Shown here piece after piece: positions 1 through 11,315 of a stretch of 64,000 bases of DNA. Made by a program: the position numbers and the translations under genes. Below the pieces are notes generated by a model. That model was not told where the DNA came from. It did no database searches and saw only the letters and a program-made list of their open reading frames with translations. Positions within the stretch are counted from its first letter, which is position 1. Every line of letters starts with the position of its first letter. The stretch covers positions 682,001 through 746,000 of the forward strand of contig CP079215.1 of assembly GCA_019316985.1 (NCBI GenBank), in the 5' to 3' direction. The stretch is from Paraniabella defluvii. Lineage in GTDB: Bacteria; Bacteroidota; Bacteroidia; Chitinophagales; Chitinophagaceae.

Positions 1-698
1 GAAGCCTCATTGTCCACATACATTTTGCCGTTACCTGCAGGCCAGGCTCCGACAGGATCATCGCCTACCGTCAGGGTAGCTACCACAGTTTTTGCAGAAG
101 GACTGATCACTGAAACTGTACCACTGCCACCGTTGCACACGTAGGCTTTTGTGCCATCCATGCTAAAGGTTACTTCCGCCGGGTCTTCACCTACAGAGAT
201 TGTATTTTTGACAGCATAGGTAGTGGCATCGTAAACCAACACCTTTCCGTCCATCGCCATTTGCGTTGTCCATATTTCTGTACCGTCCGGTGAATAAACG
301 GCATTGTGGTTCATTGCCGGTGTTTCGATATCCTTTAAAATGGTCCCTTTCTTTGCATCCAGGATCAGGATACGCCCTTTCATACCTGCCATGCCACCAG
401 TATGACCTGCACTCAAATCCATACCCGGCACGCCGATGGTTAAATGATCTTGATGGCTATAAATGTGATGCGGCCACATAATCATATTACCACTGGAGTT
501 CATGATGTCAAAGGTTTCGCTCACGGTATTATCGCTTAGCTTGATAATTGAAACGGTGGCGCTTTCTCCATTGACCACGTATGCTGCGGGGTAATCAATA
601 TTTTTGTCCATTGGCATATCTCCTTGTCATCTTTGTTACAAGAGGACAAAGTGGTAAAGGAAACGGCAGCGATTGCTAAAAAATGCTATGTTTTTCAT
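1..698 (-). CDS. YVTN-type beta-propeller lipoprotein (partial)
   Basis: The gene runs off the left edge, so only the N-terminal ~230 residues are visible. After repair of two indels (a T run near 680 and one near 625) the protein starts [14 protein letters not shown] and has a lipobox ending SSC, so it is a predicted lipoprotein. The body has repeated blade motifs such as [20 protein letters not shown] and [12 protein letters not shown], typical of YncE/YVTN surface propellers. A Met/His-rich stretch (residues ~60-85) could bind metal. Its ATG overlaps the TGA of the upstream CPH-type ATPase (ATGA), so the two are translationally coupled and it is probably a periplasmic or surface partner in copper handling. 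The exact role is unknown. Confidence 0.72.
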
Positions 699-2819
699 CT
701 TTGATTTAAATTTTTGATTTTTAAGAAACTTGCGTTAATAGCCACTACAATGGTGCTTACGCTCATCAGCACAGCACCCATAGCGGGACTTAAAATAAAT
801 TTTGGATAGAGGACACCTGCTGCAAGTGGAATCGCCACAACGTTGTAACCAACCGCCCATATCAGGTTCTGCACCATTTTTTTGTAGGTGAGTTTACCGA
901 AGTCAATCAGCTTAACTACATCCCTGGGATCACTGTCCACCAATATGATGTCCGCTGTTTCGGCAGCCACATCCGTACCGGAACCTACGGCAATACCCAC
1001 GTCTGCCTGCGCCAGTGCAGGCGCATCATTGACACCATCACCTGTCATGGCAACCACTTCACCTTTATCCTGGAACTCTTTTACCTTTTCCTGCTTGTTA
1101 TGGGGCAGCACATTTGCCAAATAACCGTCCATTCCTATTTTCCGGCCACCGCAGCAGCAATCCTGTCATTGTCCCCGGTGAGCAAAAAGGACTTAATGCC
1201 CATTTTTTTGAGTTCATCAACTGCCTGTCGGAACCCTCCCGGATGCTGTCTGCCAAAGTGATGATGCCGATTACCTGATTTTCGATGAGGACGAAGTTGA
1301 CTGTTTCGGCTTCCTGGTTGATTTCTGCTGGAATTTCCGGTAAGGAAAGGCGGTTTTCTTTGAAATAATTTGGCCCCGCAGCTACTACATTTTTCCTTTG
1401 ACAACACCTTTAACACCGATGCCCTGCATATAGCTGAAGTTTTCAGACTTCCATAAGGCAAGGCCCTTTTCTTTTAATATTGCCATGATGCCTTTTGCGA
1501 TATGGTGCTCCGAATTTTGCTGTACTGCGGCAGCATACTGGATCACTTCATCAGCCTTATACTCGTTTGTTAACGGGATCACTTTTTCCACTGCATGGGA
1601 GCCTTTGGTGAGCGTTCCGGTTTTATCAAAAATGACGGTAGATAGCTTCCGGGTTGTTTCAAATGCCGTCCGGTTGCGAATGAGCAGACCATTAGTCGCC
1701 GAAAGTGTGGTGGAAATGGCGACTACCAACGGGATAGCCACACCCAATGCGTGCGGGCAGGCGGTTACCATGACCGTAACCATCCTTTCCAGGGCAAAGG
1801 CAGTATCACCACTGCTGGCAAACCAATAAACGAATGTGCCTATGCCAACGGCAATGGCAATAAAAGTGAGCCATTTGGCTACTTTGTCAGCAAGGTTCTG
1901 CGTATTGGACTTAGTAGCCTGTGCCTCTTGGACCAGGTTAATCACCCGGTTCAGGTAGCTGTCTTTTCCTACTGCTGTTACCTTTACCTTCAACGCACCG
2001 TCGCCATTGATAGATCCTGCGATCACCTTACTGTTCGTTTCCTTTTTACGGGAACACTTTCCCCGGTAAGCATACTTTCGTTGATGTAAGAAACGCCCTC
2101 CAGTACCAAGCCGTCGGCCGGAATTTTTCCCCGGTTTTATGATGACCGTTTCATTGCTTTGCAGCTCTTCGAGCTTTATTTTTACGGCTTCTCCGTTTCG
2201 TTCAACGGTGACATCGTTTGGCAGTAAGGCCACCAGTGATTGTAATGCCCGGGAAGCAGCCATCTGGGAACGCATTTCCAGCCAATGCCCCAAAAGCATG
2301 ATGTCGATAAGGGTTGCCAGTTCCCAAAGAAATCCATGCCCTGCAGGCCAAACACAACGGCCACCGAATAGATGTAGGCTACGGATATGGCAATGGCAAC
2401 AAGTGTCATCATCCCTATGGCTTTTGCCTTCATCTCGCCCATCATTCCCTTCAGGAAGGGTAAGCCTCCATAGAGATAAATGGCTGTTCCGAGTGCCAGC
2501 AATACATATTTATCGCCGGTGAAAGCAAGGCTGAAACCCAACCATTGCTGTATCATATGTGATAACAGCAGGATTGGAACTGTAATGACCAGGCTTACCC
2601 AAAAGCGTTTCAGGAAATCCCCGGTATGGTGCCCTGCATGCTTATTAAAGCCCTCTTTTTCATGATCATGAGAAGAATGCTCAGCATGCCCATGTCCTGA
2701 TGTATGCTGATGAGAAGCTGATGTACTGCCAACTGGCACCAATGTCATACCGCAGAGCGGGCATTTGCCGGTTCGTCTTTTAGCACCTGCGGATGCATCG
2801 GACAAGTGTATTTATTCAT
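695..2819 (-). CDS. copB: CopB-like P1B-type ATPase (CPH motif), frameshifted
   Basis: A heavy-metal exporting ATPase of about 708 residues in the inner membrane. The N-terminus is a metal-binding head (CPMHP and [11 protein letters not shown]), followed by a His-rich linker (residues ~30-60). The membrane motif is TACPHALG (CPH, the P1B-3 type linked to Cu(II)/Ag). The phosphorylation loop is DKTGTLTKG and the hinge is [20 protein letters not shown]. The frame breaks near 2770, 2290, 2050-2120, 1390, 1240 and 1133, and each break lies inside conserved sequence, so they are most likely sequence errors. The nucleotide-binding loop reads SEHHIA where the family usually has SEHPxA; I checked that codon and it is CAT CAT. 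It is first of a pair with the propeller lipoprotein and follows the 103-residue gene by 11 nt. Confidence 0.9.
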
Positions 2820-2829
2820 AACAAGGGGG

Positions 2830-3141
2830 TTAAAATTTATGTGCATTTAATTTTTTTGCCATCTCATGGGTCATCACACCGGCATAAGTACCATAGGCAT
2901 CAACAAGTACCCCTTTGTTCTTACCGTCATTGGACGATATCGCGTACACAACTGCATTGTTATCAGGACTGCTGTCGAGGCTTTCAAACCTATGTGTTTC
3001 CGTTACCGTAAAATCCTCCGGTTTTAGCTTCAGGCTCCTTGATGCACAGTACAGGCAGTCCGGTAAAAGACTAAAGTCCATACTGTACCCACGTTGTCTC
3101 AGTTCTTTGAGCGCCTGCACCATGTCATCGTACTGTACCAT
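2830..3141 (-). CDS. Small conserved cytosolic protein (103 aa)
   Basis: An intact frame of 103 residues with no signal peptide or membrane segment. It begins MVQYDDMVQALKELRQRGYS and contains CLYCAS. Similar ~100-residue Bacteroidota proteins are often labelled phosphoribosylpyrophosphate synthetase, but no PRPP-binding loop is visible here, so I do not accept that name. It lies 14 nt after the HMA-DUF3347 gene and 11 nt before the CopB-like ATPase, which places it in the same metal operon. The CxxC pair could bind metal, but this is inference only. Confidence 0.65.
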   Translation of the reverse strand: MVQYDDMVQALKELRQRGYSMDFSLLPDCLYCASRSLKLKPEDFTVTETHRFESLDSSPDNNAVVYAISSNDGKNKGVLVDAYGTYAGVMTHEMAKKLNAHKF

Positions 3142-3155
3142 AGCGTTCAGATCTG

Positions 3156-4045
3156 TTATTTGATGGTTTCTACCGTGCTGCCGCAGCTAAGCATTTGTGA
3201 GCCATAGAATGGATTTTTTATTCCATTCTCCTTACTCAGCCAATTGGCTCCCTTGCCTCCATTATACATAGGGCAATGCTGGTAGTAAACGGGAACGTCC
3301 TGCTTGGAAACTTTCGCCAGTTCGTAGATATTACCTGAAAGTGCTGCCAAGCCATTTCTTTGTTTTGCTACATCTTTTGATGCTGAAATACTCGCTGCAT
3401 TGGCCGCTAAGTCTTTCATTACTTTCATCCAGGCCGTATGTTCCTGTGCCGACAGCTTATTCATATCTACCGCTTTGATGGCTGCTGCCAATTCTGTGGC
3501 TTTGGCGGCTGCGGTAGCAGCGTCGGTCTTTACCAGGGCATCTTTCACTGAAAAGTAGCTGTCAAATACAGGTTTTAGCGGTGACTGATCCTGGGGTCCG
3601 TCATTTTAGCTGAGGCATCCATTTTACTGTGATCATGATTGCCGTGCTCTGTTTTCATGCCGGTCATATCCATACCCGCCTCTTTATTTTTGGCAACCGT
3701 CTTCAAGGGTCTATCATACTGGCAGCAGCCAGCCAGTTTAGCATATACGTCATCGGGAGCGCGGAACTTCTCATTGTCATACCCGGCTAAAGCAATACGC
3801 TTCAGGATTTCATCCTGGTTTGTTCTGTCGCTGTCGTAAGTGAGTGTAGCCACTTTGGTATCTTTATTCCAATCCACGCTGGCTACCTTCTTTACATTAC
3901 CTGCTTTTTCGATGGTGGTTTTACACATTTCACAATTACCGTAGATCTTTACGGTTTCCGTTTTCGCATTCTTGATCTGTGCAAAACCGTTAATTGATGA
4001 TAGTAATACAGCGATTACCATCACCATTTTCGATAATGATTTCAT
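3156..4045 (-). CDS. HMA-DUF3347 periplasmic metal-binding protein
   Basis: The N-terminus is a signal peptide (MKSLSKMVMVIAVLLSSING FAQ). It is followed by an HMA domain (residues ~25-95, metal site GNCEMC) with extra cysteines (AGCC) and a Met/His-rich linker (MDMTGMKTEHGNHDHSKMD). The second half is DUF3347, with the YYQHCPMYNGG and KNPFYGSQMLSCG signatures. The two halves are in different frames in this sequence. Adding one C to the CCCC run near 3595 joins them as TDPQDQSPLKPVFDSYFSV, so I read one gene of ~296 residues. DUF3347 proteins belong to periplasmic copper-binding families. It probably shuttles copper to the ATPase encoded downstream. Confidence 0.8.
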
Positions 4046-4181
4046 AATAATTACTTTTTTAGAAACGAGGTATTAGCACCCCTTTCCTGGTTAAAGTTTT
4101 GAATAAATGATACAAATAGGGAAGTTCAAAAGCAGAAAGTTGCTTTTGAAAGGGCACACCTATGGCTATCAGGCCATAGGT

Positions 4182-4576
4182 TTAGCTTATTTTAGGCGGT
4201 AGCCAAATGGAGTAATAGCCCGAAGAATAATAGGCTTCTTTGAAACCGAATTTTTGCTTTTTAACTGCTGCAAAAGGATATTTTGCTTTTAAGTCGATGG
4301 GAGTTGGTATGGTTAAAGAGGTTACGGAAGCGCCGCACCTGCAAGAGTTATGTTTACAATTGCCCCGCAGCCTTTGCCATGCTTGCATTTGTTACAGGAT
4401 TTATCTTTACAACCTGCCTGGTGTTCTGCTTTGGCGGACTTTTTCTTGGAACAGGCAGCCTTCTCAGCCGTTGTTGCATTTTTGGGACAGGCATAACTTA
4501 TATTGGGCATCAGAAAGAAACCCAAACACAACAGTGTTAAAATGCCTATATGTATCCTCAAATTTTTCAACGCCAC
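4182..4576 (-). CDS. Small Cys/Lys-rich exported protein
   Basis: It starts MALKNLRIHIG with a hydrophobic signal peptide cut after ISYA. A Cys/Lys-rich middle follows (CPKNATTAEKAACSKKK, GCKDKSCNKCKHGKGCG), and the C-terminus ends GYYSIWLPPKIS. The two halves are out of frame near 4335. One added G/C in GCGGCG restores a continuous ~131-residue protein (GAAASVTSLTIPTP). The family was not recognised. The cysteine pattern and the position between two HMA genes suggest a periplasmic metal-binding role. The end in W-x-PP resembles other small Bacteroidota copper-locus proteins such as DUF6660. Confidence 0.6.
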
Positions 4577-4748
4577 AAAGTTACAAAGAAGATTCGTTTT
4601 TTTACCGTTTTACATCTTTTTGTTATACAAACCAAAAAAATTACTTACCCTGCTGATTGTCTTTCTTTAATACGGAAAAAATGCCCTTACCTGAAAACCT
4701 AATATTTTGACAATCAGTGGTAGAATGGGCATTTTCCCCTTTTTATGC

Positions 4749-4970
4749 TTAGGCATTCAACGGCTCTATTTTGAAGCCTGCCTTTTGTACCGTCGATATC
4801 ACTTCCTGCTCTGTAATGCCCTCTGACTTCACAGTAAGTACTTTGTCCTTATTGGCTGTGTCCACTTCCCAATGGCAGATGCCCTCTGCATTATCCAGGT
4901 GAGGCTTTACTGATGCGATACATCCGCCACAATTGATGTTTGTCTTGAATTGAAATTCTTTATTTTCCAT
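4749..4970 (-). CDS. HMA-domain copper chaperone (CopZ-like)
   Basis: A 73-residue soluble HMA domain with the metal site NINCGGC and the expected beta-alpha-beta-beta-alpha-beta length, ending AGFKIEPLN. There is no signal peptide, so it is cytosolic. It would bind Cu(I) and hand it to the CopA-type ATPase. Its promoter carries the 17-bp copper motif (5030-5046) placed exactly as at both copA genes, so expression is probably co-induced with them. A frameshifted paralogue lies at 24671-24881. The frame is intact and the ATG start sits 30 nt downstream of the -7 box. Confidence 0.88.
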   Translation of the reverse strand: MENKEFQFKTNINCGGCIASVKPHLDNAEGICHWEVDTANKDKVLTVKSEGITEQEVISTVQKAGFKIEPLNA

Positions 4971-5000
4971 TGCTTAAAAATTTTATAGTTATCTGATACT

Positions 5001-5046
5001 GCAAATTTCTATAAAATGCTGCATGGCTGTATTACGTAATTTCGGG
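5001..5046 (-). promoter_or_regulatory. Copper-motif promoter A (HMA chaperone)
   Basis: On the minus strand, CCCGAAATTACGTAATA (5030-5046) lies exactly 24 nt upstream of TTTGC (5001-5005), the end of a Bacteroidota -7 box. The same arrangement occurs at 8667-8712, 24903-24948 and 27416-27461. The motif would overlap or sit just upstream of the -33 region, as expected for an activator or repressor site. The centre ATTACGTAAT is a perfect palindrome here. Confidence 0.7.
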
Positions 5047-5180
5047 TTTAATTTATAAGATTTACGGATTACTTTTCCCCTCTTAACCGCAAGCTATAGC
5101 GTTCTATTGCTACGCCTGGATTCATTAGAGGTTTTTTTACGTGGTTAACGGATATATTCCGTTACCGGAAAGCTGATTAC

Positions 5181-5327
5181 ATGGTAAAGAAATGCCTAAA
5201 GCAGGGTTTGCTTAATAGAGACTACCGTTTGCCTGAAAACCTTATGGCTTACGGGATCTTGGCAAGCTTAGAAGAAATGAAGGTATCTGCTAACATCCGT
5301 GGCGATGTTAATGCCTTTGTCTTTTGA
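5181..5327 (+). CDS. Possible small ORF or gene remnant (48 aa)
   Basis: This is the only coding-like sequence in the 450-nt gap between the HMA gene and the DUF305 gene. From ATG 5181 it reads MVKKCLKQGLLNRDYRLPEN and ends in TGA. The same frame is open upstream to about 5096 without another ATG, and that translation also looks protein-like (RGFFTWLTDIFRYRKADY). It could be the tail of a degraded gene. The family was not recognised. The opposite strand carries only promoter sequence. Confidence 0.22.
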   Translation: MVKKCLKQGLLNRDYRLPENLMAYGILASLEEMKVSANIRGDVNAFVF

Positions 5328-5420
5328 GTACTTACATGCTGTCTCAATTCGGTGTTGTTATTATGCACCTTGATAAAGGTTTCCTTTTTAGTGACAGTGT
5401 TTTTATCAATAATGTAGCTA

Positions 5421-6029
5421 TCAACGTTTGTTTGATTTTATCCAATTGCTTAACTCTTGAATTTCTTTTGTCTGGTCCTCAATCATCATCTGTGCCATTG
5501 ATTTTAATTGCGCGTTATTGCCAAACATAATGTAGGCTTCTGCGTCTTCAATGGCACTGTTGTGATGTAGAATCAACAGCGTAGCATAGTCATTGTCAAG
5601 ATCACCGGTTATAAGCTGAACGTCTGCCATCTGATCCATTTTCTTCATATGGGCCATGTGCTCGGCTGAATGGGCCGGTACAGCGTTGTTTACTGACTGT
5701 GTGGTTAAGAAATCTTTCAATTCCTGTATTTCCAGGGTTTGAGCACTAATTACCTTTTGGGAAAACCGTTTTAAAGAATCATTCTGTCCTTCCTGGCTTT
5801 GAACGGTACTCATGTTTATTGCTCCTTCATGGTGCATAATCATCATTTTTGCGAAGTCGATCTCGGGATCGTCGGTCATAGGCATAGCTTCCATCCGGCT
5901 CATCATGGCGTGTAAACTATCCATCATGCGGTTTTCGTTATGGCTTTGCAGGCGCAGTTCATCACTATTTTTGTTGCAGGCAGCAAGAATGAATATTATC
6001 AATGCGGCAATGGGCATAATTTTTTTCAT
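5421..6029 (-). CDS. DUF305 copper-binding lipoprotein
   Basis: An intact 202-residue protein with a lipoprotein signal (MKKIMPIAALIIFILAACNK). It has two DUF305 half-domains. The first contains DFAKMMIMHHEGAINMS, the second YATLLILHHNSAIEDAEAY. DUF305 is a ferritin-like four-helix fold whose HH and Met residues bind metal, usually in copper-resistance loci. It should act in the periplasm as a copper buffer. It lies ~200 nt downstream of copA and probably has its own promoter. Confidence 0.85.
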   Translation of the reverse strand: MKKIMPIAALIIFILAACNKNSDELRLQSHNENRMMDSLHAMMSRMEAMPMTDDPEIDFAKMMIMHHEGAINMSTVQSQEGQNDSLKRFSQKVISAQTLEIQELKDFLTTQSVNNAVPAHSAEHMAHMKKMDQMADVQLITGDLDNDYATLLILHHNSAIEDAEAYIMFGNNAQLKSMAQMMIEDQTKEIQELSNWIKSNKR

Positions 6030-6228
6030 AACATAGATTTTAGTAAAGAGGGTAAAAACTGTGCCATTAGCCAGCTTAACGCTCTCTTTAGTTTAATTAC
6101 GTCTCCTGCGTTGATAATGGGCAAACAAGTCCCTGCCTTTTTAAAAGTTGGACCCAAATATCCCCAATGCCAGTAGATTTATATGCACATTGTATGTTTT
6201 TATGGACGGTATAATACGCGTTTTATCC

Positions 6229-8643
6229 TTACCTATTTTTCCATTTCAGTAGCAGGCTATTGCTGACTACACTTACGCTGCTGAGTGCCATTGCCGCCCC
6301 TGCAATCATGGGGTTAAGCAGGAAGCCATTCACAGGATAAAGGATACCTGCGGCTATCGGAATGCCAATTACATTGTAAATAAACGCCCAAAACAGGTTT
6401 TGTTTGATAGTGGCTACTGTCTGTTTTGACAAACGTATTGCCTGTGGTATCTTGGTAAGGTCTGAGGAGATGATGGTCATCTTGGCAACATCCATTGCTA
6501 TATCGCTGCCTTTGCCCATTGCGATACTTACATCGGCTGTTGCCAAAGCGGTGCTGTCATTAATGCCATCGCCTACCATCGCCACTGTTTTACCCTGCTG
6601 TTGCAGTTCTTTTACAAAATCGGCTTTGTGCTGTGGCAATACCTCGGCCTTGTAATGCCTGATGCCTGTCTGCTCTGCAATGGATTTTGCGGTAGCTTCA
6701 TTATCCCCGGTCAGCATATACAGGTCAATGCCCATATCCTGCATTTCTTTGATGGCCTGTACTGATGTGTCTTTAATCTTATCGGCTATGGCAATGACAG
6801 CAAGAGCTTGTTTGCTGTTTGCAAACCAGATAACGGTTTTGGACTGTTTGCCCCATTCTTCGGCTTTGTCTTGTAATTCGCCAGCAATGACAATCTTGTT
6901 TTCTGCCAACAGCTTTTTATTACCTACAAAATAGGTTTCGCCGTTGTGATTGGCTTTTGCCCCTTTACCCGTAATACTGTCGAACAGGGATAAAGAGGTA
7001 GCCCGTACCCCTTCAAAGTGTTTTGCCACTGCTTCTGCCAATGGATGCTCCGATTGCTTTTCAATGCTCAACAGCACATTTTGGGAAGCATCGTCATTAT
7101 TCAGCCATTGGATGCCGGTCACCTGTGGTTTTCCTTCGGTAATAGTTCCCGTTTTATCCAGTACGATGGCATTTATTTTCTTGGCAGTTCGAGGCTTTCC
7201 GCATCTTTAATGAGGATACCCTTTTCTGCTCCTTTGCCAACACCTACCATGATAGCCGTAGGCGTGGCCAGTCCCAATGCACAGGGGCAGGCAATGACGA
7301 GTACGGTGACGGCTGCCAGTAATCCCTGTACGATCCCGTTATCGCCACCCAGCACCAGCCATAGCAAAAGGTCAGGATGGCAATACCCATGACAACCGGA
7401 ACAAAAATGCCTGCAATTTTATCTACCAATTTTTGAACAGGCGCTTTGCTTCCCTGTGCATCCTGCACCATTTTGATGATGTGGGCAAGCATCGTCTCTT
7501 TACCTACTTTCACTGCTTTAAACTGGAAGCTGCCTTTTTGGTTGATCGTTCCTGCAAACACTTTTTCGTTTTCATTTTTAAGTACCGGGACCGGCTCGCC
7601 GCTTAACATGCTTTCATCCACATACGAACTGCCGGATGTTACCATACCGTCTACAGCGATTTTTTCACCGGGCTTTACCCGTATCCATCATCCGCGTTTA
7701 CCTCTTCAATGGCGGTCTGCTTTTCTGACCCGTCGGCCTGGATTACCATTACGGTTTTAGGTTGTAAACCCATCAGTTTTTAATGGCCGATGATGTATTT
7801 CCTTTGGCCTTTTCTTCCAGCAATTTCCCTAACAGGATAAATGCTATGATTACGGCCGCGGCTTCAAAATATACGTGCGCATGCAATCCTCTCTGATGCC
7901 AAAAGTCAGCAAACAGCATATTGAATACGCTGAAGATATAGGCGATCCCCGTACTTAACGCCACGAGCGTGTCCATATTGGCGGAACGGTGTCTGGCCTG
8001 CTTCCAGGCATTGATAAAGAAATCCCTGCCCAGCCATGCCACAACAGGCGTAGCGAATGCCCACATGATCTGGTTGGCATAAGGTATATCCATGAAGAAC
8101 ATCCCGATCACTACAACGGGTAAAGACAGGATGATTGCCCATACGGTTTTAGTCTTCAGCTTGCTGAAGTTTTGGGCGTGGATCGCTTCCAATGTTTCCT
8201 GCTGCCTGGTTTCATCTTCAATCAATAAATCGTAACCTACGGATTGTACCGCTTTTGCAACTTTGAAGCGCTGGTCATATTCGGGAGATATTCTACGGTA
8301 AGATTCCCGGTTGCAAAGTTGACAGATGCACTGACCACGCCGGGTTGGTATTTTACGATACTTTCAGCGCTTCCGGCACAGGATGCACAGGTCATGCCCA
8401 GGACAGGAAAAGCGCCTTTAGCAGTGGTAATGTTATACCCGAGATCCTTTACTGCCTTCACCGCTTCGGGTATTGCCTCATGGTCATTTACCGTTATGGC
8501 GGCCCTGCGGTTGTTCAGCTCTACTTTATGGGTGGTGATCCCTTGACTTGTGCCAGCCCCTTGTCAACGATGGATGCGCAATGGTCACTCTCTACGTTTT
8601 CCAAAGGCAGATAGATGATTTCTTTATTATTATCTGTCGCCAT
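6229..8643 (-). CDS. copA: CopA-type Cu(I) P1B-1 ATPase, copy 1, frameshifted
   Basis: A Cu(I)-exporting ATPase of about 800 residues. It begins [20 protein letters not shown], a degenerate HMA domain with DHC, followed by a true HMA domain ([13 protein letters not shown], residues ~80-140). The channel motif is [14 protein letters not shown], the nucleotide-binding motif is SEHPLAEAV, and the hinge is [20 protein letters not shown]. The C-terminal metal site is [13 protein letters not shown]. The frame breaks near 8535, 8230, 7770, 7660-7690, 7370 and 7130. It is a close paralogue of the gene at 24971-27396. The promoter carries copper motif B, and HMA chaperones of the same regulon probably load it. 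Confidence 0.92.
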
Positions 8644-8666
8644 ATTTTGCTGCTTTATTGAATAAT

Positions 8667-8712
8667 GCAAATTTGACCATAATGCCAGTGGCTACTATTA
8701 CGAAATTTTGGA
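8667..8712 (-). promoter_or_regulatory. Copper-motif promoter B (copA copy 1)
   Basis: On the minus strand, TCCAAAATTTCGTAATA (8696-8712) lies exactly 24 nt upstream of TTTGC (8667-8671). The copA ATG follows 23 nt further on. It shares YCYNNAATTNYRTAAYA with three other promoters in this window, at identical spacing. The intergenic stretch 8644-8850 holds nothing else that I recognise. Confidence 0.7.
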
Positions 8713-8850
8713 ATTGATTTATAAAATTTCAGGGAACAGGGTTAACCTGTGCCAGGGATACTGTTCGCTGCTATTCCGTTTCATGTTGCCAAAGCAAAAA
8801 CAGGCTGATCCGCACGGGAAACAGTCTGTTTGTTTTACCTTCTTCACTGG

Positions 8851-11253
8851 TTACCAGTTAAAGTTCAGTGGCACGTTTATTTTGAAACCAAAATTCCTGC
8901 CCATAGCAAATACACCCTGCCTGCCGGTAACATTGTTGACCGCCAGATATTTGAAACGGCTCAAATGGTTCTGATAGGCGATGTCGCCAAGATTGTTCCC
9001 GGTTACACTCAGGGTAAAAAGGGTTCTGCCTTTGCTCACAAAATCAGCAGCTACATTGACCCCAACCAGCCAATAGCTGGGTGTGGCCGTTTCTGTGTTG
9101 TATCCGGTAAAGGCATTGTTCTGTGCAAAATTGTAATCGCTTTCAATGCCTACGTGGAGATTACGGACCACATTGCCCTTGTGCAAAAAGTCTCCCCAAG
9201 CGATGTGATCAGGCGTGCGGCAGGCACGAAGGGGATATTATCCGAACCGTCCAGCGCCTGCGCAAATTTACCCCGTGTATAAGAGAAGGTATTTTTAAAA
9301 TGCAGCCAATCCAGGGGATGCGGGTGGATGTCCAGGCTTAATTCCGCCCCGTACAGGCTTGCTGTCTGCTGGGCGAACCGATACAGGTTCAACTCGTCGC
9401 CGCTTTCAGGATCGGTTATCGTAGAGTCGCCACCGGTGCTGTTGGGTACACGCTCGTAAAAAATAAAATTGTTGATGCGGTTGTAGAAAACACTGGCATC
9501 GAGTGCTACGTGTTCTGTGGTCAACTCCATGCCTGCATCTCCTTGCAGGCTCACTTCTGATTTGAGGCTATTGTCGCCGATCTCATACCGGTTGGTGCCT
9601 TCATGTGCCCCATTGCTTGCCAGTTCCGCGAAATTGGGAGCGCGAAATCCACGGGCGATGTTGGCTTTTAAAGCGAGGTTTTTAGATACCTCATAGCTGA
9701 GACCGGCACTGCCCGAAATATTGGAAAAATTTCGTGTGAAGGATGAGAACTTCTCCGTACCACCCACTTCCATGCTTTTACCGTCATCATGTCTGGTATC
9801 ATAACGAATGCCACCGCTTACAGTTAATTTGTTTTTGGTGTATTGGGTGAAAACAAATCCGCCAATGTCAAACAGGTTATAATCGGGTATTAATACTTCG
9901 GCTGCCTTGTTCTGGTTGGTCTGGTACATGCCGTTTACGCCGATTGTTGTCTTGAAATTCTTTGTTTGAGGCAAATGCCAGCTTAACGCATAATTGACCG
10001 TTTGCAAATTAAACCATAGGCCGGGGTGGACGGGGCATCTATATCTCCAAACTCCTGCCGTTGGTTATGCTGATAACCCAGTACCAGGTCAACGCTATGG
10101 CTGCCCATCCTGAATTTATTGGTCGAAGCGATCTTGAAGTGACGGATACGCTGGTAGGGAATTTCCATACTTATCCTTTTGAAGTCATTATCGTCTGCAA
10201 TGCCTTCATTGCCACCCGGCAGCACTTTTACAAACTGGCCGGTGGCGCTGTCACGGTCGCCTTCCGTCATGCCGATATGCTGGTCGAAATTACTTACCGT
10301 CAAACGGCTGTATCCCCAATTGCCACTGTATCCTGCCATGCCGCCAAAGTTCTTGTTATAGAATTTTGAATTGAAGACATAGCCATCATACTTGTTCCTG
10401 TAGTCTTGTGCACCTTTATAAGTACCAAAGGCATTCCAGCTAAAGCCATTTTTTGTTCCGCCTATGGTGCCGTAAAAGCCACGTAACGCATTATTGGTTT
10501 GGTATTCGCTTAAAAATTGGCATTGATCGTTCCTTCCGGAGCAGGCACCTGTGACTGGATATTCACCACCCCGGCAATGGCATCGCTCCCGTACATCAAT
10601 GAAGCGGGGCCTTTTAATACTTCCACGCGCTGGATACTGTAATCATCAATCTCAATTCCATGCTCATCGCCCCATTGCTGACCTTCCTGACGCACCCCAT
10701 CGTTAACCGTTAGCACCCGGTTGTAACCCAATCCCCGTATGAACGGCTTTGAGATGGCAGGCCCTGTTGTTACGGCATTCACTCCCGGCACTAATTTCGC
10801 CAGGGCTTCAATGGCATTGGTGGAGGTGGTACCGATAAGCTCCTGGCGTTTTACGACACTTATAGGTTGGGGATTTTGCTTTATCCTTGTTGCGGTAGAC
10901 ACCCCGGTAACGGTAACCCCTTCCAGCTCCAGTGCGGTGGGTTGCAGGGCAAAATCCTGCTGCGTGGTAATCCGGGTATCAATTGTTTGGGCTATTGAAG
11001 CGTAACCAAAATACGAGACTTCCATCAAATATTTCCCCGGTGGAATGTTGCTGAACAAATAGGTGCCATCGGGTTGTGTCACCACACCTTTGTTGATGTC
11101 ATGGAGGTAAACGGTTGCGCCGTGCAATACGGCGCCGCCTTTGGCCTCTGTTACTTTCCCTGAAATTGAAACGCCCGTTTGGGCCTGTGCTGCTGCTGCT
11201 GCCCCTATCAATAATAGCAGCGTATAGATAACTATATGTTTTGCGTAAGACAT
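8851..11253 (-). CDS. TonB-dependent outer-membrane receptor, frameshifted
   Basis: A ~800-residue receptor. The signal peptide ends AAAQAQ. A CarboxypepD_reg-like domain follows (SGKVTEAKGGAVLHGATVYL, residues ~30-110), then the plug with the TonB-box region LEGVTVTG and RVEVLKGPASLMYGSDAIAG, then a 22-strand barrel ending FGFKINVPLNFNW. The frame breaks near 10510, 10345, 10015 and 9180. The conserved plug signature and repeated alternating-residue strands make the family certain. The substrate is unknown. Its setting among copper genes suggests a metal complex or metallophore, with TonB energising uptake or signalling across the outer membrane. Confidence 0.88.
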
Positions 11254-11315
11254 TGCTTAATTTTTTTAATGATTATAAATTCAGTAATTGAAAACGGGAT
11301 AACTCAACCGAAAAA

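Noticed and set aside
695..8643. Programmed ribosomal frameshifting in the ATPase genes
   Set aside because: Breaks are many per gene, go both ways, occur in unrelated genes across the window and lack slippery-site-plus-structure contexts.
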